From Nocardioides turkmenicus (GTDB lineage Bacteria > Actinomycetota > Actinomycetes > Propionibacteriales > Nocardioidaceae): a stretch of 64,000 nucleotides of DNA. Numbering within the stretch: position 1 is the stretch's first letter; every line of letters begins with the position of its first letter. A program made the position numbers and the translations under genes. The notes beneath the pieces were generated by a model. That model saw only the letters and a program-made list of their open reading frames with translations. It had not been told where the DNA came from and ran no database searches. Shown here piece after piece: positions 1 to 8,476 of the stretch. The stretch is taken from NCBI RefSeq assembly GCF_011045035.1, contig NZ_JAALAA010000001.1, positions 372,001-436,000 on the forward strand, written 5' to 3'.

Positions 1-441
1 GAGGATCTCCTTGTCCATCCGCGGCTTGAAGTAGTAGCCCTCCAGGCTGGACCGGCTCGAGAGCCGGAAGAGGTTGTGCATCCCCCCGGTGTTCTCCGCC
101 CACATCGTCATGTGGGTGTAGGCGCCACCACCCGAGACGTCGTCGCCGCCCTCCTGCGCGGCGTCGCCCTTGCCCCACCGCACCCGCTTGCGCTCGGAAC
201 GCGGGGTGTTCGGGGTGATGTAGGCCTCGATGCCGATGATCGGCTTGACGTCGTGAGCCTTCGCCTTCTTCCAGAAGTCGTAGGCCCCGTGCATGTTGCC
301 GTGGTCGGTCATCGCGATCGCCGGCATCTCCAGCTCGCTGGTCCGCTTGAAGAGACCGTCGAGGAGCGAGGCACCGTCCAGCATCGAGTATTCGGTGTGG
401 ACGTGCAGGTGGACGAATGAGTCCTTGGAGCCGGCCGCCAT
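1..441 (-). CDS. dnaE: DNA polymerase III alpha subunit, N-terminal part (runs off the window)
   Basis: This is the first 147 codons of the replicative polymerase catalytic subunit; the gene continues beyond base 1. The visible part is the PHP domain. It has a metal-ligand HLHVHTEYS motif at residues 11-19, then MTDHGNM near residue 45, GIEAY and the conserved THMTMWAEN stretch, which is typical of actinobacterial DnaE1. The ATG at 441 was chosen because an AGGAGG-like ribosome site lies about 10 nt upstream. It is divergent from mmuM, with 144 bases between. rluD-lspA lying nearby with dnaE is a common actinobacterial arrangement. Confidence 0.95.
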   Translation of the reverse strand, partial: MAAGSKDSFVHLHVHTEYSMLDGASLLDGLFKRTSELEMPAIAMTDHGNMHGAYDFWKKAKAHDVKPIIGIEAYITPNTPRSERKRVRWGKGDAAQEGGDDVSGGGAYTHMTMWAENTGGMHNLFRLSSRSSLEGYYFKPRMDKEIL

Positions 442-572
442 TGGCGTGGAGCCCTCCTCGAGGTCGAACGGATGGAGCGGGCGCAGGAGCCCGTGCTCAA
501 CGACGACGGACGACCTGGGGGAAGGACTACAGACTATCTGGCGCCACCGACAGTTTTCACAGCGGCAGGCCG

Positions 573-578
573 TAGCAT
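573..578 (+). promoter_or_regulatory. -10 element TAGCAT for leaderless mmuM
   Basis: TAGCAT fits the actinobacterial TANNNT -10 consensus and ends 7 nt before the GTG at 586, so transcription would start at or next to the start codon. No convincing ribosome site or -35 box is visible. Confidence 0.45.
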
Positions 579-585
579 CGGGGTT

Positions 586-1449
586 GTGGTGACGATCCTC
601 GACGGCGGCCTGTCCAACGCGCTCGAAGCACGCGGTCACGACGTCTCCGGCGCCCTGTGGACCGCCCGGCTGCTGGACGAGTCACCCGCGGAGATCGCCG
701 CCGTCCACCGCGCCTACTACGCCGCCGGGGCCGACGTCGCGACCACCGCCAGCTACCAGGCCAGCGTGCCCGGTTTCGTGGAGGCGGGCATGACCGAGAC
801 GTACGCCACCGAGCTGCTGCGCCGCAGCGTCCGGGTCGCGCGCGAGGTCGCCGCCGAGGCTCCCGGGCGCCTGGTCGCCGCCTCGATCGGACCCTACGGC
901 GCCTACCTGGCCGACGGCTCGGAGTACCGCGGACGCTACGGCGTCTCCGCGGCGACGCTGCGCGACTTCCACGCGCCCCGGCTGGCTCTGCTCGAGACCG
1001 AGGACCCCGACCTCATCGCGGTCGAGACCATCCCCGACATCGAGGAGGCCGAGGTGCTCGTCGACCTCCTCGACGACATCGGCCTCCCGGTCTGGTTCTC
1101 CTACTCCTGCGCCGGCACCCGGACCCGGGCCGGCCAGCCCCTGGCCGACGCCCTGGCGCTGGCCGCCGGGATCCGCTCCGTGGTCGCGGTCGGCGTCAAC
1201 TGCTGCGACCCGGCCGACGTGCCCGCCGCCGTCCAGCTGGCCACCGCCACCGGCGAACCCGCCGTCGTCTACCCCAACACCGGCGAGACCTACGCCGACG
1301 GCGCCTGGTCCGGCACCCCTCACTTCCGCCCCGGCGAGGCCCTCTCCTGGGTGAGCTCCGGTGCTGCGTACGTCGGTGGCTGCTGCCACGTCGGCCCGCG
1401 CGAGATCGCCCTCATCGCAGCCGAGATGGCCCACCTGAAGGGCGAGTAG
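586..1449 (+). CDS. mmuM: Homocysteine S-methyltransferase (MmuM type)
   Basis: This zinc enzyme moves a methyl group from S-methylmethionine (or SAM) to homocysteine to give methionine. The 287-residue product opens with TILDGGLSNALEARG, the usual N-terminal barrel strand. It carries the zinc-cysteine motifs GVNCC (about residue 205) and GGCC (about residue 265), and its length is close to E. coli MmuM. The GTG at 586 is preferred over a reading-frame extension back to 472, because homology starts there and a TAGCAT box sits 7 nt upstream; the next codon, 589, is also GTG. It is a single gene on the plus strand and converges on the GNAT gene. Confidence 0.9.
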   Translation: MVTILDGGLSNALEARGHDVSGALWTARLLDESPAEIAAVHRAYYAAGADVATTASYQASVPGFVEAGMTETYATELLRRSVRVAREVAAEAPGRLVAASIGPYGAYLADGSEYRGRYGVSAATLRDFHAPRLALLETEDPDLIAVETIPDIEEAEVLVDLLDDIGLPVWFSYSCAGTRTRAGQPLADALALAAGIRSVVAVGVNCCDPADVPAAVQLATATGEPAVVYPNTGETYADGAWSGTPHFRPGEALSWVSSGAAYVGGCCHVGPREIALIAAEMAHLKGE

Positions 1450-1456
1450 TCCCAGG

Positions 1457-1924
1457 TCAGGGCCAGGCCATCCGTACGTCGGGGGTCTTCTCCTGGTTGG
1501 CGGAGCCGTCGGTGCGCTCGACCTCACGCAGGCCGTGGCGGGCGTAGAACGCCCGCGCCGGGGTGTTCATCTCGAAGACCCAGAGACCGAAGCCGTCGGG
1601 GGCCAGGGACTTCACCAGGTCGAGCAGCATGGTGCCGAGGCCGGTGCCCTGGGCGCGGGGGTGGACGAAGAGGTCGTCGAGCCAGGTCGGGGTGAAGGCG
1701 GCGAAGGCCGAGACCTGGCCGGCGACCTCGGCGACCCAGACCTGCGACCCCTTCTGGGGTGCGAGCACCTTCACCGCGAGCCACTCCCGGATGTCGGAGA
1801 CCGGGTAGATCGGCGGGGGCATCGGCGCCGCGGCCCGGGCCTCGACGTAGGTGGTGAGGATCTCGGCGATGTCCTCGGGCTCCGCCGGGCGGAGCACCGT
1901 CTCAGTGCGCGTCGCGGATGACAT
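1457..1924 (-). CDS. GNAT-family N-acetyltransferase
   Basis: A predicted 155-residue acetyl-CoA-dependent acetyltransferase of unknown substrate. Its fold shows in [12 protein letters not shown] at the start, the strand [19 protein letters not shown] (the RxxGxG acetyl-CoA pyrophosphate loop) and the C-terminal [16 protein letters not shown] motif. The ATG at 1924 lies inside the end of rluD (23-nt overlap), which suggests translational coupling; a longer open frame back to 2035 has no homology. It is the last gene of the dksA-lspA-rluD run and stops 7 nt from the mmuM stop. Confidence 0.85.
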   Translation of the reverse strand: MSSATRTETVLRPAEPEDIAEILTTYVEARAAAPMPPPIYPVSDIREWLAVKVLAPQKGSQVWVAEVAGQVSAFAAFTPTWLDDLFVHPRAQGTGLGTMLLDLVKSLAPDGFGLWVFEMNTPARAFYARHGLREVERTDGSANQEKTPDVRMAWP

Positions 1925-2843
1925 CGAGAGCGTGCTGGAGATCGTCGGGGTAGGTCGACTCGAACGTGACGTACTCGCCGGTCTCCGGGTGCTCGAAGCC
2001 GAGCTGCACCGCGTGCAGCCACTGCCGCTCGACACCGACGCGGCGGGCCAGGGCCGGATCGGCTCCGTAGGTCAGGTCGCCGACGCACGGGTGCTTCAGC
2101 GCGGACATGTGCACACGGATCTGGTGGGTGCGCCCGGTCTCGAGGTGGATCTTCAGCAACGAGGCGAACCGGTGCGCCTCGAGCGTCTCGTAGTGCGTCA
2201 CCGAGTGGCGCCCGTCGGCCCGGACGGCGAACTTGTAGTCGTACTTCGGATTCCGTCCGATCGGGGCGTCGATCGTCCCCTCGAGCGGATCCGGATGGCC
2301 CTGGACCAGCGCGTGGTAGGTCTTGTCGACCGTACGCTGCCGGAACGCGTTCTTGAGAACGGAGTAGGCGTGCTCGGACTTGGCGATCACCATCACGCCC
2401 GAGGTGCCGACGTCGAGGCGCTGGACGATGCCCTCGCGCTCCTTGGCCCCCGAGGTGGAGATCCGGAAGCCGGCCGCGGCGAGGTGGCCGACGACGGTCT
2501 GCCCCTGCCAGCCCGGCGAGGGGTGCACGGCCACGCCGACGGGCTTGTCGATCACCACGAAGGCGTCGTCGTCGTAGATGATCTTGATGCCCTCGACGAT
2601 CTCGGGCTTGATCTCGAGCGGGTCGGCCTGGGACGGGATCGTGGCGTCGAGCATCGACCCCGCGCTGACCCGGTCGCTCTTGGCCACGGCCGAGCCGTCC
2701 ACGGTCACCAGACCCTCGGCGATCAGCTCCGCGGCCCGGGTGCGGGACAGTCCGAACAGTCGCGCCATGGCGGCGTCGACCCGCTCCCCCTCCAGACCGT
2801 CGGGGACGAGCAGCGTGCGCTGGTCGGCGTGGCCGAAGTTCAC
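1902..2843 (-). CDS. rluD: RluD-family 23S rRNA pseudouridine synthase
   Basis: A 313-residue RluA/RluD-type synthase that isomerises uridines in 23S rRNA. An N-terminal S4 RNA-binding domain ([20 protein letters not shown], about residues 17-36) is followed by the catalytic domain with [15 protein letters not shown], whose Asp is the conserved catalytic residue, and [12 protein letters not shown]. The GTG at 2843 overlaps the lspA stop as GTGA, so the two are coupled. The homologous M. tuberculosis pair is Rv1540-Rv1539. Most relatives carry HRLD where this has QRLD, a tolerated change. Confidence 0.93.
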   Translation of the reverse strand: MNFGHADQRTLLVPDGLEGERVDAAMARLFGLSRTRAAELIAEGLVTVDGSAVAKSDRVSAGSMLDATIPSQADPLEIKPEIVEGIKIIYDDDAFVVIDKPVGVAVHPSPGWQGQTVVGHLAAAGFRISTSGAKEREGIVQRLDVGTSGVMVIAKSEHAYSVLKNAFRQRTVDKTYHALVQGHPDPLEGTIDAPIGRNPKYDYKFAVRADGRHSVTHYETLEAHRFASLLKIHLETGRTHQIRVHMSALKHPCVGDLTYGADPALARRVGVERQWLHAVQLGFEHPETGEYVTFESTYPDDLQHALDVIRDAH

Positions 2844-3415
2844 TTCGCCTCGCCCTCGGAGACGTCCGCGGCCCCGCCGTCGATGGTGCCGTCGAGCCCG
2901 ATCCCCTTGAACGAGAGGATCACGATCAGCACCGCCGCGACGTTGATGCACATGTCGGCGACGTTGAAGATCGGCCAGTTGGGCAGCTGCAGGAAGTCGA
3001 CGACGTGGCCGACGTAGAAACCGGGCTCGCGCAGCAGCCGGTCGATCAGGTTGCCGCTGACTCCCGCGATGAGGAGGCCGAGCGCGAACGCCCAGCCGCG
3101 GTGACGCACCCGGCGCGCGAACCAGAGCACGCCGATCGTGGCCGCGATCGACAGGGTCGTGAAGACCCAGGTGTAGCCGGTCCCCGTCGAGAACGCCGCT
3201 CCCGGGTTGCGGATGATGTTGAGCTGCAGCACCGAGCCGATCAGCTCCTGCGGCTGCCCGGGAACGAGCGTCGCGACCGCCCAGAGCTTCGTGAGCTGGT
3301 CGATGACCAGCAGAAGCACTGCGACGGTCGCGAACTCGGCCCATCGAACAGGGCGCACGTCGGACTCAGGACCGGTGTGTGCGTCGCTCAGCGACGCTCC
3401 TCGCGCTGCTTGCAT
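2840..3415 (-). CDS. lspA: Lipoprotein signal peptidase (signal peptidase II)
   Basis: An aspartic membrane protease that cleaves prolipoproteins after lipidation. Four membrane segments are visible. The family motifs are [27 protein letters not shown], and the catalytic aspartates in HVVDFLQLP and FNVADMCIN. The start is uncertain. The ATG at 3415 has no ribosome site. A CTG at 3391 lies 5 nt after GAGGAG and overlaps the upstream stop as CTGA, which would give a product beginning (M)SDAHTGPES (183 residues). Coordinates give the outer bound. Confidence 0.92.
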   Translation of the reverse strand: MQAARGASLSDAHTGPESDVRPVRWAEFATVAVLLLVIDQLTKLWAVATLVPGQPQELIGSVLQLNIIRNPGAAFSTGTGYTWVFTTLSIAATIGVLWFARRVRHRGWAFALGLLIAGVSGNLIDRLLREPGFYVGHVVDFLQLPNWPIFNVADMCINVAAVLIVILSFKGIGLDGTIDGGAADVSEGEAK

Positions 3416-3816
3416 GTCATGCACAGTGTGGCACGCGGGAACGCCATGAGCCGCATCTTGCCGATCGGCTGCCCGCAGGACTCACAGATGCCGTACGTCC
3501 CGTCCTCGAGGTAACCCAGGACCCGCTCGATCTGCGCCAGCTTGTCCTTCTCGCTGTTGACCACGGTCAGCTCGTGGTCACGCTCGAAGCTGGTCGCCCC
3601 CATGTCGGCCTGGTCCTGGCCGGCGCCGTCGCCGGAGTCCTTCATCAGGCCGGAGAGCTCGGTCTCGAGGGCGGTGAGCACCTCGAGGCTGTGGGCCCTC
3701 ATCTCGTGGAGCTCGTCGACGACCTCGTTGAGCTCGTCCTTGGTCCACGGGTCCTCGCCGTCCTTGACCTTCAGCTGGTCAGGAGATACGACGGTCTTGG
3801 TTGCTTTCTTAGGCAC
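3388..3816 (-). CDS. DksA/TraR-family zinc-finger protein
   Basis: A 142-residue protein with a C4 zinc finger (CESCGQPIG...CMTCKQ) at the C-terminus and a preceding helical coiled region, the TraR/DksA layout. Family members bind the secondary channel of RNA polymerase. Actinobacterial versions are poorly characterised and the usual acidic coiled-coil tip is not obvious, so ppGpp-type action is not certain. The start is GTG at 3816. It precedes lspA with an overlap; upstream lie a GC hairpin (3842-3856) and a small ORF. Confidence 0.88.
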   Translation of the reverse strand: MPKKATKTVVSPDQLKVKDGEDPWTKDELNEVVDELHEMRAHSLEVLTALETELSGLMKDSGDGAGQDQADMGATSFERDHELTVVNSEKDKLAQIERVLGYLEDGTYGICESCGQPIGKMRLMAFPRATLCMTCKQREERR

Positions 3817-3841
3817 GGCACTCGCTTTCTGGTGTGAGACA

Positions 3842-3856
3842 CGGCCCCCCGGGCCG
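3842..3856 (-). terminator. Short perfect hairpin between the small ORF and dksA-like gene
   Basis: A CGGCCC stem, a CCC loop and GGGCCG form a six-pair all-GC hairpin without a T tract. It lies 18 nt after the small-ORF stop and 25 nt before the dksA-like start. It could end or attenuate transcription from the promoter at 4065-4093. Confidence 0.35.
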
Positions 3857-3874
3857 CACGGTGGTCAGGTTTGG

Positions 3875-4003
3875 CTAGGCGCTCGCCGTGGCCACCGACG
3901 TGGAAGCCATGACGTAGGAGCTGGTATTCCCAGAAAGCTCGGGCGACATCACCTGGACGCGCCCGACTGCCGCGCTGGCGCGACACCTCATCGGTACAGA
4001 CAT
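3875..4003 (-). CDS. Small 42-residue Ser/Thr/Ala-rich protein or leader peptide
   Basis: A short open frame that begins MSVPMRCRASAAVGR and ends with a Ser/Thr/Ala/Val-rich tail. I do not recognise it. Two features support translation: a strong purine-rich ribosome site (AGGAGAAAGGGGA) just before the ATG at 4003, and a consensus-like promoter at 4065-4093 that would give a leader of about 55 nt. It lies ahead of the dksA-like gene, separated by a GC hairpin. It could be a true small protein, a leader peptide controlling dksA-lspA-rluD, or a peptide precursor. No modification enzyme is nearby, which argues against a RiPP. Confidence 0.5.
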   Translation of the reverse strand: MSVPMRCRASAAVGRVQVMSPELSGNTSSYVMASTSVATASA

Positions 4004-4064
4004 GGAGTCCCCTTTCTCCTGCCATCACTTCGCGCCGCCGAGTCGGTGCGGAGTGCGTGCCCGG

Positions 4065-4093
4065 AATGTAGCCCGGGATCGTGCTCCACTCAA
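4065..4093 (-). promoter_or_regulatory. Housekeeping-type promoter TTGAGT-N17-TACATT
   Basis: On the minus strand TTGAGT (4088-4093) and TACATT (4065-4070) are exactly 17 nt apart, one of the best sigma-70-type matches in the window. It should drive the small ORF at 3875-4003 and possibly the dksA-like gene beyond it. Confidence 0.65.
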
Positions 4094-4220
4094 CTAACAC
4101 ACCGAAACTGCACTCATATTGGTCCGCAGCGTGGAAAAACCGCACAATCCACGTACAGGACCCATCTCACCTGCTACAACGCGTTTCCGTGCCGTACCCG
4201 TCAGAAGGCCGGGACATGCG

Positions 4221-4255
4221 CATCGGCCGGCCCCGCGACGCGGGACCGGCCGATG
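4221..4255 (-). terminator. Terminator hairpin after divIVA
   Basis: CATCGGCCGG pairs with CCGGCCGATG, then after one mismatch CCCGC pairs with GCGGG around a GAC loop. This is a very stable stem 20 nt past the divIVA stop. It has no T run, as is common in actinobacteria. Confidence 0.75.
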
Positions 4256-4275
4256 GAAGCCTGACTACGAGGACC

Positions 4276-5043
4276 TCAGCCCTCGTCTTCCCCCAGGATG
4301 GAACGCAAGCGCTTGGGCGCCGGGCCCGACTCGTTGACGGCGGCCGCCATGACGGGCGCCTGTGACTCAGCCGAGTTGTTCAGCGCGTCGAGCTGCTGCG
4401 TGAAGTAGCTCTTCAGACGCGAACGGTACTCACGCTCGAAGTTGCGCAGCGTGTCGACCTCGGTGGTCAGGTTGTCCTTCTCACGCTCCAGCTCGCCGAA
4501 GAGCTGCTGACGACGCTCGGCGGTCTCGCTGTCGAGCATCTGCGCACGGGTGCGCGCGTCGGCCTCCATGCGGTCCGCCTTCGCCTTCGCCTCCGACTCG
4601 AGGCGCTCGGCCTTGGTGCGGGCCTCGCCGACGATCTTGTCGGCGTCGTTCTTGGCGGTGTCGATGAGCGCGTCGTGGTTGCGCGTGGCCAGCTCGAGCA
4701 GTCGCGCCGCGGCGTTGGAGGCCTCCGGCACGGTCTCGACCCGGATCGTCTCGATGCCGCCGGTCTGCGGTGCCTCCTGGTACATCGGCATCTGGTGCGA
4801 GACCGGCTCGGGGGCCGGCATCGGCTCAGGAGCAGGCGGCTCGGGAGCCATCGGGAAGGACGGACCCCCACCCGACTGCGCAGATGCCAACTTCCCGCGA
4901 AGGTCGTCGTTCTCCCGGGTGAGACGTGCCAGTTCGGCCTCGACCTCGTCGAGGAACTGATCCACCTCGCCCATGTCGTAGCCCTCGCGGAGCCGGACGG
5001 GAGTAAAGCGCTTGTTGCTCACGTCCTCTGGCGTCAGCGGCAT
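4276..5043 (-). CDS. divIVA: DivIVA/Wag31 polar growth and septum-site protein
   Basis: A coiled-coil scaffold that collects at curved membrane and directs polar cell-wall growth in actinobacteria. The 255-residue product begins MPLTPEDVSNKRFTPVRL with the DivIVA N-terminal domain (GYDMGEVDQFLDEVEAEL), then a Pro/Glu-rich linker and a long coiled coil rich in Glu, Arg and Ala. The ATG at 5043 matches the family start; an in-frame ATG at 5055 would add four residues. It has its own promoter at 5126-5154. In many relatives yggT lies between this gene and sepF; it is absent here. Confidence 0.95.
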   Translation of the reverse strand: MPLTPEDVSNKRFTPVRLREGYDMGEVDQFLDEVEAELARLTRENDDLRGKLASAQSGGGPSFPMAPEPPAPEPMPAPEPVSHQMPMYQEAPQTGGIETIRVETVPEASNAAARLLELATRNHDALIDTAKNDADKIVGEARTKAERLESEAKAKADRMEADARTRAQMLDSETAERRQQLFGELEREKDNLTTEVDTLRNFEREYRSRLKSYFTQQLDALNNSAESQAPVMAAAVNESGPAPKRLRSILGEDEG

Positions 5044-5125
5044 GACCTCACCCATTCATTACTCGGTTGACTCAGACGTACGGACTGCACCGCCGGGGGG
5101 GCGGCATCAGGTTAATGCTGTCGAA

Positions 5126-5154
5126 ACTCTAGCGCCTGTCCGTAGACATGCCAG
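5126..5154 (-). promoter_or_regulatory. divIVA promoter CTGGCA-N17-TAGAGT
   Basis: CTGGCA (5149-5154) and TAGAGT (5126-5131) are 17 nt apart, about 80 nt upstream of divIVA. The -35 box lies within the sepF terminator hairpin. Confidence 0.5.
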
Positions 5155-5174
5155 ATGCGGACCGCATCCAGGCA
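5149..5174 (-). terminator. Hairpin after sepF
   Basis: TGCC/GGCA and GATGCGG/CCGCATC stems close on a single-base loop, 24 nt after the sepF stop. It probably ends or thins out sepF transcription before the divIVA promoter. Confidence 0.6.
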
Positions 5175-5197
5175 CCCACAGGCAGGTGTCGAAGGCT

Positions 5198-5683
5198 TCA
5201 GCTCTGGTTGAAGAAGCCGCCCTCAACGATCCTCTGCTTGGCCTCAGCCGTGACCGAAACGTTCGCAGGTGAGATAAGAAACACCTTGTTGGTGACCCTC
5301 TCGATGTTCCCATAGGTAGCAAAGATCAAGCCCGCGGCAAAGTCGACAAGCCGTTTCGCGTCCGCGTCGTTCATCTCGGTGAGGTTCATGATCACCGGCG
5401 TCCCGTCGCGGTAGTTCTCGCCGACCTGACGCGCTTCGTTGTAGGACGTCGGGGTCAGCGTGATGATCTTGGAAAGCTCTGCCACTGCTGGCACCACCGT
5501 TGCTCGTCGCCGCTCGGAAAGGTCAGCCACGGGGGCCGGACGGGACTGCTTCGACCGCACCGGCGCCTTGACGGCCTCGTGGGAGCGGGTCTCGTCGTCA
5601 TCACCCTCGTAGACGTCGTCGTCGTACCCGGTGTCCTCGAGCAGGCCGAGGTATTCACCGAACCTGCGCATAGCGCCGCTCAT
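5198..5683 (-). CDS. sepF: Cell division protein SepF
   Basis: A membrane anchor for FtsZ. The 161-residue product has an amphipathic N-terminal helix (MRRFGEYLGLLED), an acidic linker, and the C-terminal SepF domain with IITLTPTSYNEARQVGENY and a PVIMNLTEM strand, ending FLISPANVSVTAEAKQRI. The ATG at 5683 has GGAAGG 7 nt upstream. It follows yggS with a 36-nt gap, the same order as Rv2147c in M. tuberculosis. Confidence 0.95.
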   Translation of the reverse strand: MSGAMRRFGEYLGLLEDTGYDDDVYEGDDDETRSHEAVKAPVRSKQSRPAPVADLSERRRATVVPAVAELSKIITLTPTSYNEARQVGENYRDGTPVIMNLTEMNDADAKRLVDFAAGLIFATYGNIERVTNKVFLISPANVSVTAEAKQRIVEGGFFNQS

Positions 5684-5719
5684 GTTCCCACCTTCCCCAG
5701 AGTATTGCTTCCCGAGACA

Positions 5720-6421
5720 TTACTTGACAGTTGGCCTCTCTCCGAGGACCGCAGACCCGACACGTACGTGTGTCGCGCCATGGGCAATCGCCTGTTCCAG
5801 GTCGCCACTCATCCCCGCCGACAGCACCGTCGCCTCGGGATACTCGACCAGGAAGTCCTCCCGGATCCGCGCCAGCCGGACGAAGGCCGGGTCCGGGTCC
5901 TCGCCGAGCGGAGCGACCGCCATCAGGCCCCGCAGACGGAGCCCGTCGGTCGCCTCGACCTCGGCAGCGAGGTCGCGTACGTCACCGGGGTCCGCCCCGG
6001 CACGCCCCTCGCGCCCGGGCGGGTCGAGGGAGACCTGCAGGAGCACGTCGAGGATCTGGCCGCGCTCCCCGGCGCCACGGCTCAGCCGGGGCAGCAGCGA
6101 GGAGCGGTCGACGGACTCGACCACGTCGGCGTAGCCGGCCACGGCCGCCGCCTTGTTGGACTGAAGCCCGCCGATGTAGTGCCAGCGCAGCCCCAGGTCG
6201 GCGCACTCGGCCGCCTTGGCCGCCGCCTCCTGGTGGCGGTTCTCGCCGACGTCGGTGACGCCGAGGCCGGCCAGGATGCGTACGTCGGAGGCCGGGAAGA
6301 ACTTGGTGACGACGATCAGGTGGACGTCGTCGGCGGGGCGGCCGGCGGCCTTGGCCGCCGCGGCGATCCGCTCGCGGGTCTCGGCGAGCCCCTCGGCGAT
6401 CTCCTCGGTGCGGTCGCCCAT
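5720..6421 (-). CDS. YggS-family pyridoxal phosphate homeostasis protein
   Basis: A 233-residue PLP-binding single-barrel protein related to the alanine racemase N-domain, which buffers free PLP. Motifs are LIVVTKFFPASD with the PLP lysine (about residue 38), DVGENRHQEA, WHYIGGLQSNKA and LSAGMSGDLEQAI. It overlaps pgeF by one base (TGATG). Its place next to sepF and ftsZ is conserved in Gram-positive bacteria, though its link to division is unclear. Confidence 0.92.
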   Translation of the reverse strand: MGDRTEEIAEGLAETRERIAAAAKAAGRPADDVHLIVVTKFFPASDVRILAGLGVTDVGENRHQEAAAKAAECADLGLRWHYIGGLQSNKAAAVAGYADVVESVDRSSLLPRLSRGAGERGQILDVLLQVSLDPPGREGRAGADPGDVRDLAAEVEATDGLRLRGLMAVAPLGEDPDPAFVRLARIREDFLVEYPEATVLSAGMSGDLEQAIAHGATHVRVGSAVLGERPTVK

Positions 6422-7131
6422 CAGGCACCCCGCAGCCGGATCAGGGCACCCAGCGACATGCCGGCGCCGTCACGGCGGTAGGAGTAGAGGTCCTCGGACT
6501 CGCGGGTGCAGCGGCTCGCGTCGACCGTCTCGACACCCTCGCGGGCCAGCTGGGAGAGCACTCCGGCCCCGACGTCGAGGCTGGGGGTGCCCCAGCTCGT
6601 GGTGGCGCGCGCAGCCGGCTCGACCGCGGCGATCTCCTCCTGCATCTCGGCAGGCACCTCGTAGCACTTGCCGCACACGTGCGGTCCCACCCAGGCGGTG
6701 ATCCGGGTCGCGCCGAGGGCGCGCATCCGGGCGAGGGTCGCGGGCACGACGCCGGCCGCCATCCCCTTGCGTCCGGCGTGGGCCGCACCGATGACCCCGG
6801 CGGCCTCGTCCGCGAACAGCACGGGTACACAGTCGGCGGTCCGGACCAGCAGCACCAGGTCGCGCTCGGTGGTGACGATGCCGTCCGCCTCCGGGCGGAC
6901 GCCGCACTCCGCGTCGACGACCGCGTCGCCGTGGACCTGGTAGAGGTCGGCGTAGGGAGCGCCGTCGGCGAAGTCGGCCAGCAGCAGCCGGTGGTTCTCG
7001 GCCTTGGCCTCCGGGGAGTCCGATCCGTTGATCGCCAGGTTGAGCTCGGCGTAGGGAGCACGGCTGACCCCGCCGTACCTGTCGGTGAACGCCAGGTCGA
7101 CGAGGCCTGCGGAGGCTCGGAAGGAGTACAA
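6421..7131 (-). CDS. pgeF: PgeF/YfiH-family multicopper-fold protein
   Basis: This matches the family once called laccase-domain proteins, implicated in peptidoglycan editing or purine-nucleoside cleavage. The 236 residues hold the metal ligands in LYQVHGDAV, RTADCVPVL, GAAHAGRKG and GPHVCGKCYEV. Its start is an unusual TTG at 7131, with AAGG 7 nt upstream. It sits 25 nt after ftsZ. The dual role is family knowledge, not visible here. Confidence 0.9.
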   Translation of the reverse strand: MYSFRASAGLVDLAFTDRYGGVSRAPYAELNLAINGSDSPEAKAENHRLLLADFADGAPYADLYQVHGDAVVDAECGVRPEADGIVTTERDLVLLVRTADCVPVLFADEAAGVIGAAHAGRKGMAAGVVPATLARMRALGATRITAWVGPHVCGKCYEVPAEMQEEIAAVEPAARATTSWGTPSLDVGAGVLSQLAREGVETVDASRCTRESEDLYSYRRDGAGMSLGALIRLRGA

Positions 7132-7156
7132 GAAGGGGCCTTACTTCAAACTGTGC

Positions 7157-8404
7157 TTACTTCAGGAAATCGGGAACGTCGAGCTCATCATCGCTGAACT
7201 GCACGCTCGGGGCCGGCTTCTTGGCGACCGGAGCGGGCTCGGCCGGCGGAGCCGCGGGCGGAGGGGTCGCGGGAGCGGCCGGCTTGGCGGGCGCGGGCTT
7301 CTCCGGCGCCGCGGCCGGAGCCTCGGCGGCCTCCTCGGTGCGCCGGGTCGCGACCGCGGTGGCCACGGCGGCGGTCTCGCCGTTGTCGGCCGGCCGCGAG
7401 CCGGTGGACCGGCCCTGCACGCTACCGAGCGCCGAGGCGCCCTCGCGACGCTTCGGCATGCCGCCGTCGAAGCCGGCCGCGATCACCGTGACGCGGACCT
7501 CGTCGCCGAGCGCGTCGTCGATGGTCGCACCGAAGATGATGTTGGCCTCCTGGTGGACCGCGTCGGCGACCAGGGCGGCGGCCTCGTTGATCTCGAAGAG
7601 GCCGAGGTCGGAGCCGCCGGCGATCGAGAGCAGGACGCCGTGGGCGCCGTCGATGGACGCCTCCAGCAGCGGCGAGGAGACGGCCATCTCGGCGGCCTCG
7701 ACGCTGCGGTTGTCGCCGCGGGCGGAGCCGATGCCCATCAGCGCCGATCCGGCGTTGGACATGACCGACTTCACGTCGGCGAAGTCGAGGTTGATCAGGC
7801 CGGGCGTGGTGATCAGGTCGGTGATGCCGGAGACACCCTGCAGCAGCACCTGGTCGGCCTGACGGAACGCGTCCATCACCGAAACGTTGCGGTCGGAGAT
7901 CGACAGCAGCCGGTCGTTGGGGATGACGATGAGGGTGTCGACCTCCTCGCGGAGCTTCGTGATCCCCTCCTCGGCGGAGTTGGCGCGACGACGGCCCTCG
8001 AAGGCGAACGGGCGGGTCACCACACCGATGGTCAGGGCACCGAGGCTGCGGGCGATGCGGGCCACGACCGGAGCGCCGCCCGTGCCGGTGCCGCCGCCCT
8101 CGCCGGCGGTCACGAAGACCATGTCGGCGCCCTTGATGACCTCTTCGATCTCGTCGGCGTGGTCCTCGGCGGCGCTCTCCCCCACGCTCGGGTTGGCGCC
8201 GGCACCGAGACCGCGGGTGAGCTCACGGCCGATGTCGAGCTTGACGTCGGCGTCGCTCATCAGCAGCGCCTGGGCGTCGGTGTTGATGGCGATGAACTCG
8301 ACCCCCTTGAGGCCGACCTCGATCATCCGGTTGACAGCGTTGACGCCGCCGCCACCGATGCCGACGACCTTGATGATCGCCAGATAGTTCTGTGCAGCTC
8401 CCAC
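7157..8404 (-). CDS. ftsZ: Cell division GTPase FtsZ
   Basis: A tubulin homologue that polymerises into the Z ring. Its 415 residues include the GTP-binding GGGTGTGG loop at 103-110, NTDAQAL near 41, and the [13 protein letters not shown] synergy region. A long Ala/Pro linker follows, then the C-terminal [11 protein letters not shown] peptide that binds SepF and FtsW. The start GTG precedes GAAQNYLA. The 200-base region upstream holds a 17-bp dyad, so ftsZ likely has its own transcription start besides read-through from ftsQ. Confidence 0.97.
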   Translation of the reverse strand: MGAAQNYLAIIKVVGIGGGGVNAVNRMIEVGLKGVEFIAINTDAQALLMSDADVKLDIGRELTRGLGAGANPSVGESAAEDHADEIEEVIKGADMVFVTAGEGGGTGTGGAPVVARIARSLGALTIGVVTRPFAFEGRRRANSAEEGITKLREEVDTLIVIPNDRLLSISDRNVSVMDAFRQADQVLLQGVSGITDLITTPGLINLDFADVKSVMSNAGSALMGIGSARGDNRSVEAAEMAVSSPLLEASIDGAHGVLLSIAGGSDLGLFEINEAAALVADAVHQEANIIFGATIDDALGDEVRVTVIAAGFDGGMPKRREGASALGSVQGRSTGSRPADNGETAAVATAVATRRTEEAAEAPAAAPEKPAPAKPAAPATPPPAAPPAEPAPVAKKPAPSVQFSDDELDVPDFLK

Positions 8405-8459
8405 GGTGGTCGCCCCTTCGATCGCTGGTTGGTCCTTACGGCGGGTCTCTCAACCCTTA

Positions 8460-8476
8460 CCCTCAGGCTGAGGGTT
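8460..8476 (-). promoter_or_regulatory. 17-bp perfect dyad upstream of ftsZ
   Basis: ACCCTCAGGCTGAGGGT has two perfect 8-base arms about one base, 56 nt upstream of the ftsZ start. On the minus strand it lies just after TTGACA (8485-8490) and TATAAC (8475-8480). It may be an operator or the top of the ftsZ leader; which box is the true promoter is unclear. Confidence 0.45.

Noticed and set aside
3771..4145. 124-codon minus-strand frame covering the small ORF
   Set aside because: Its start is upstream of the predicted promoter and it overlaps the dksA-like start in the wrong frame; the 42-codon frame has the ribosome site.
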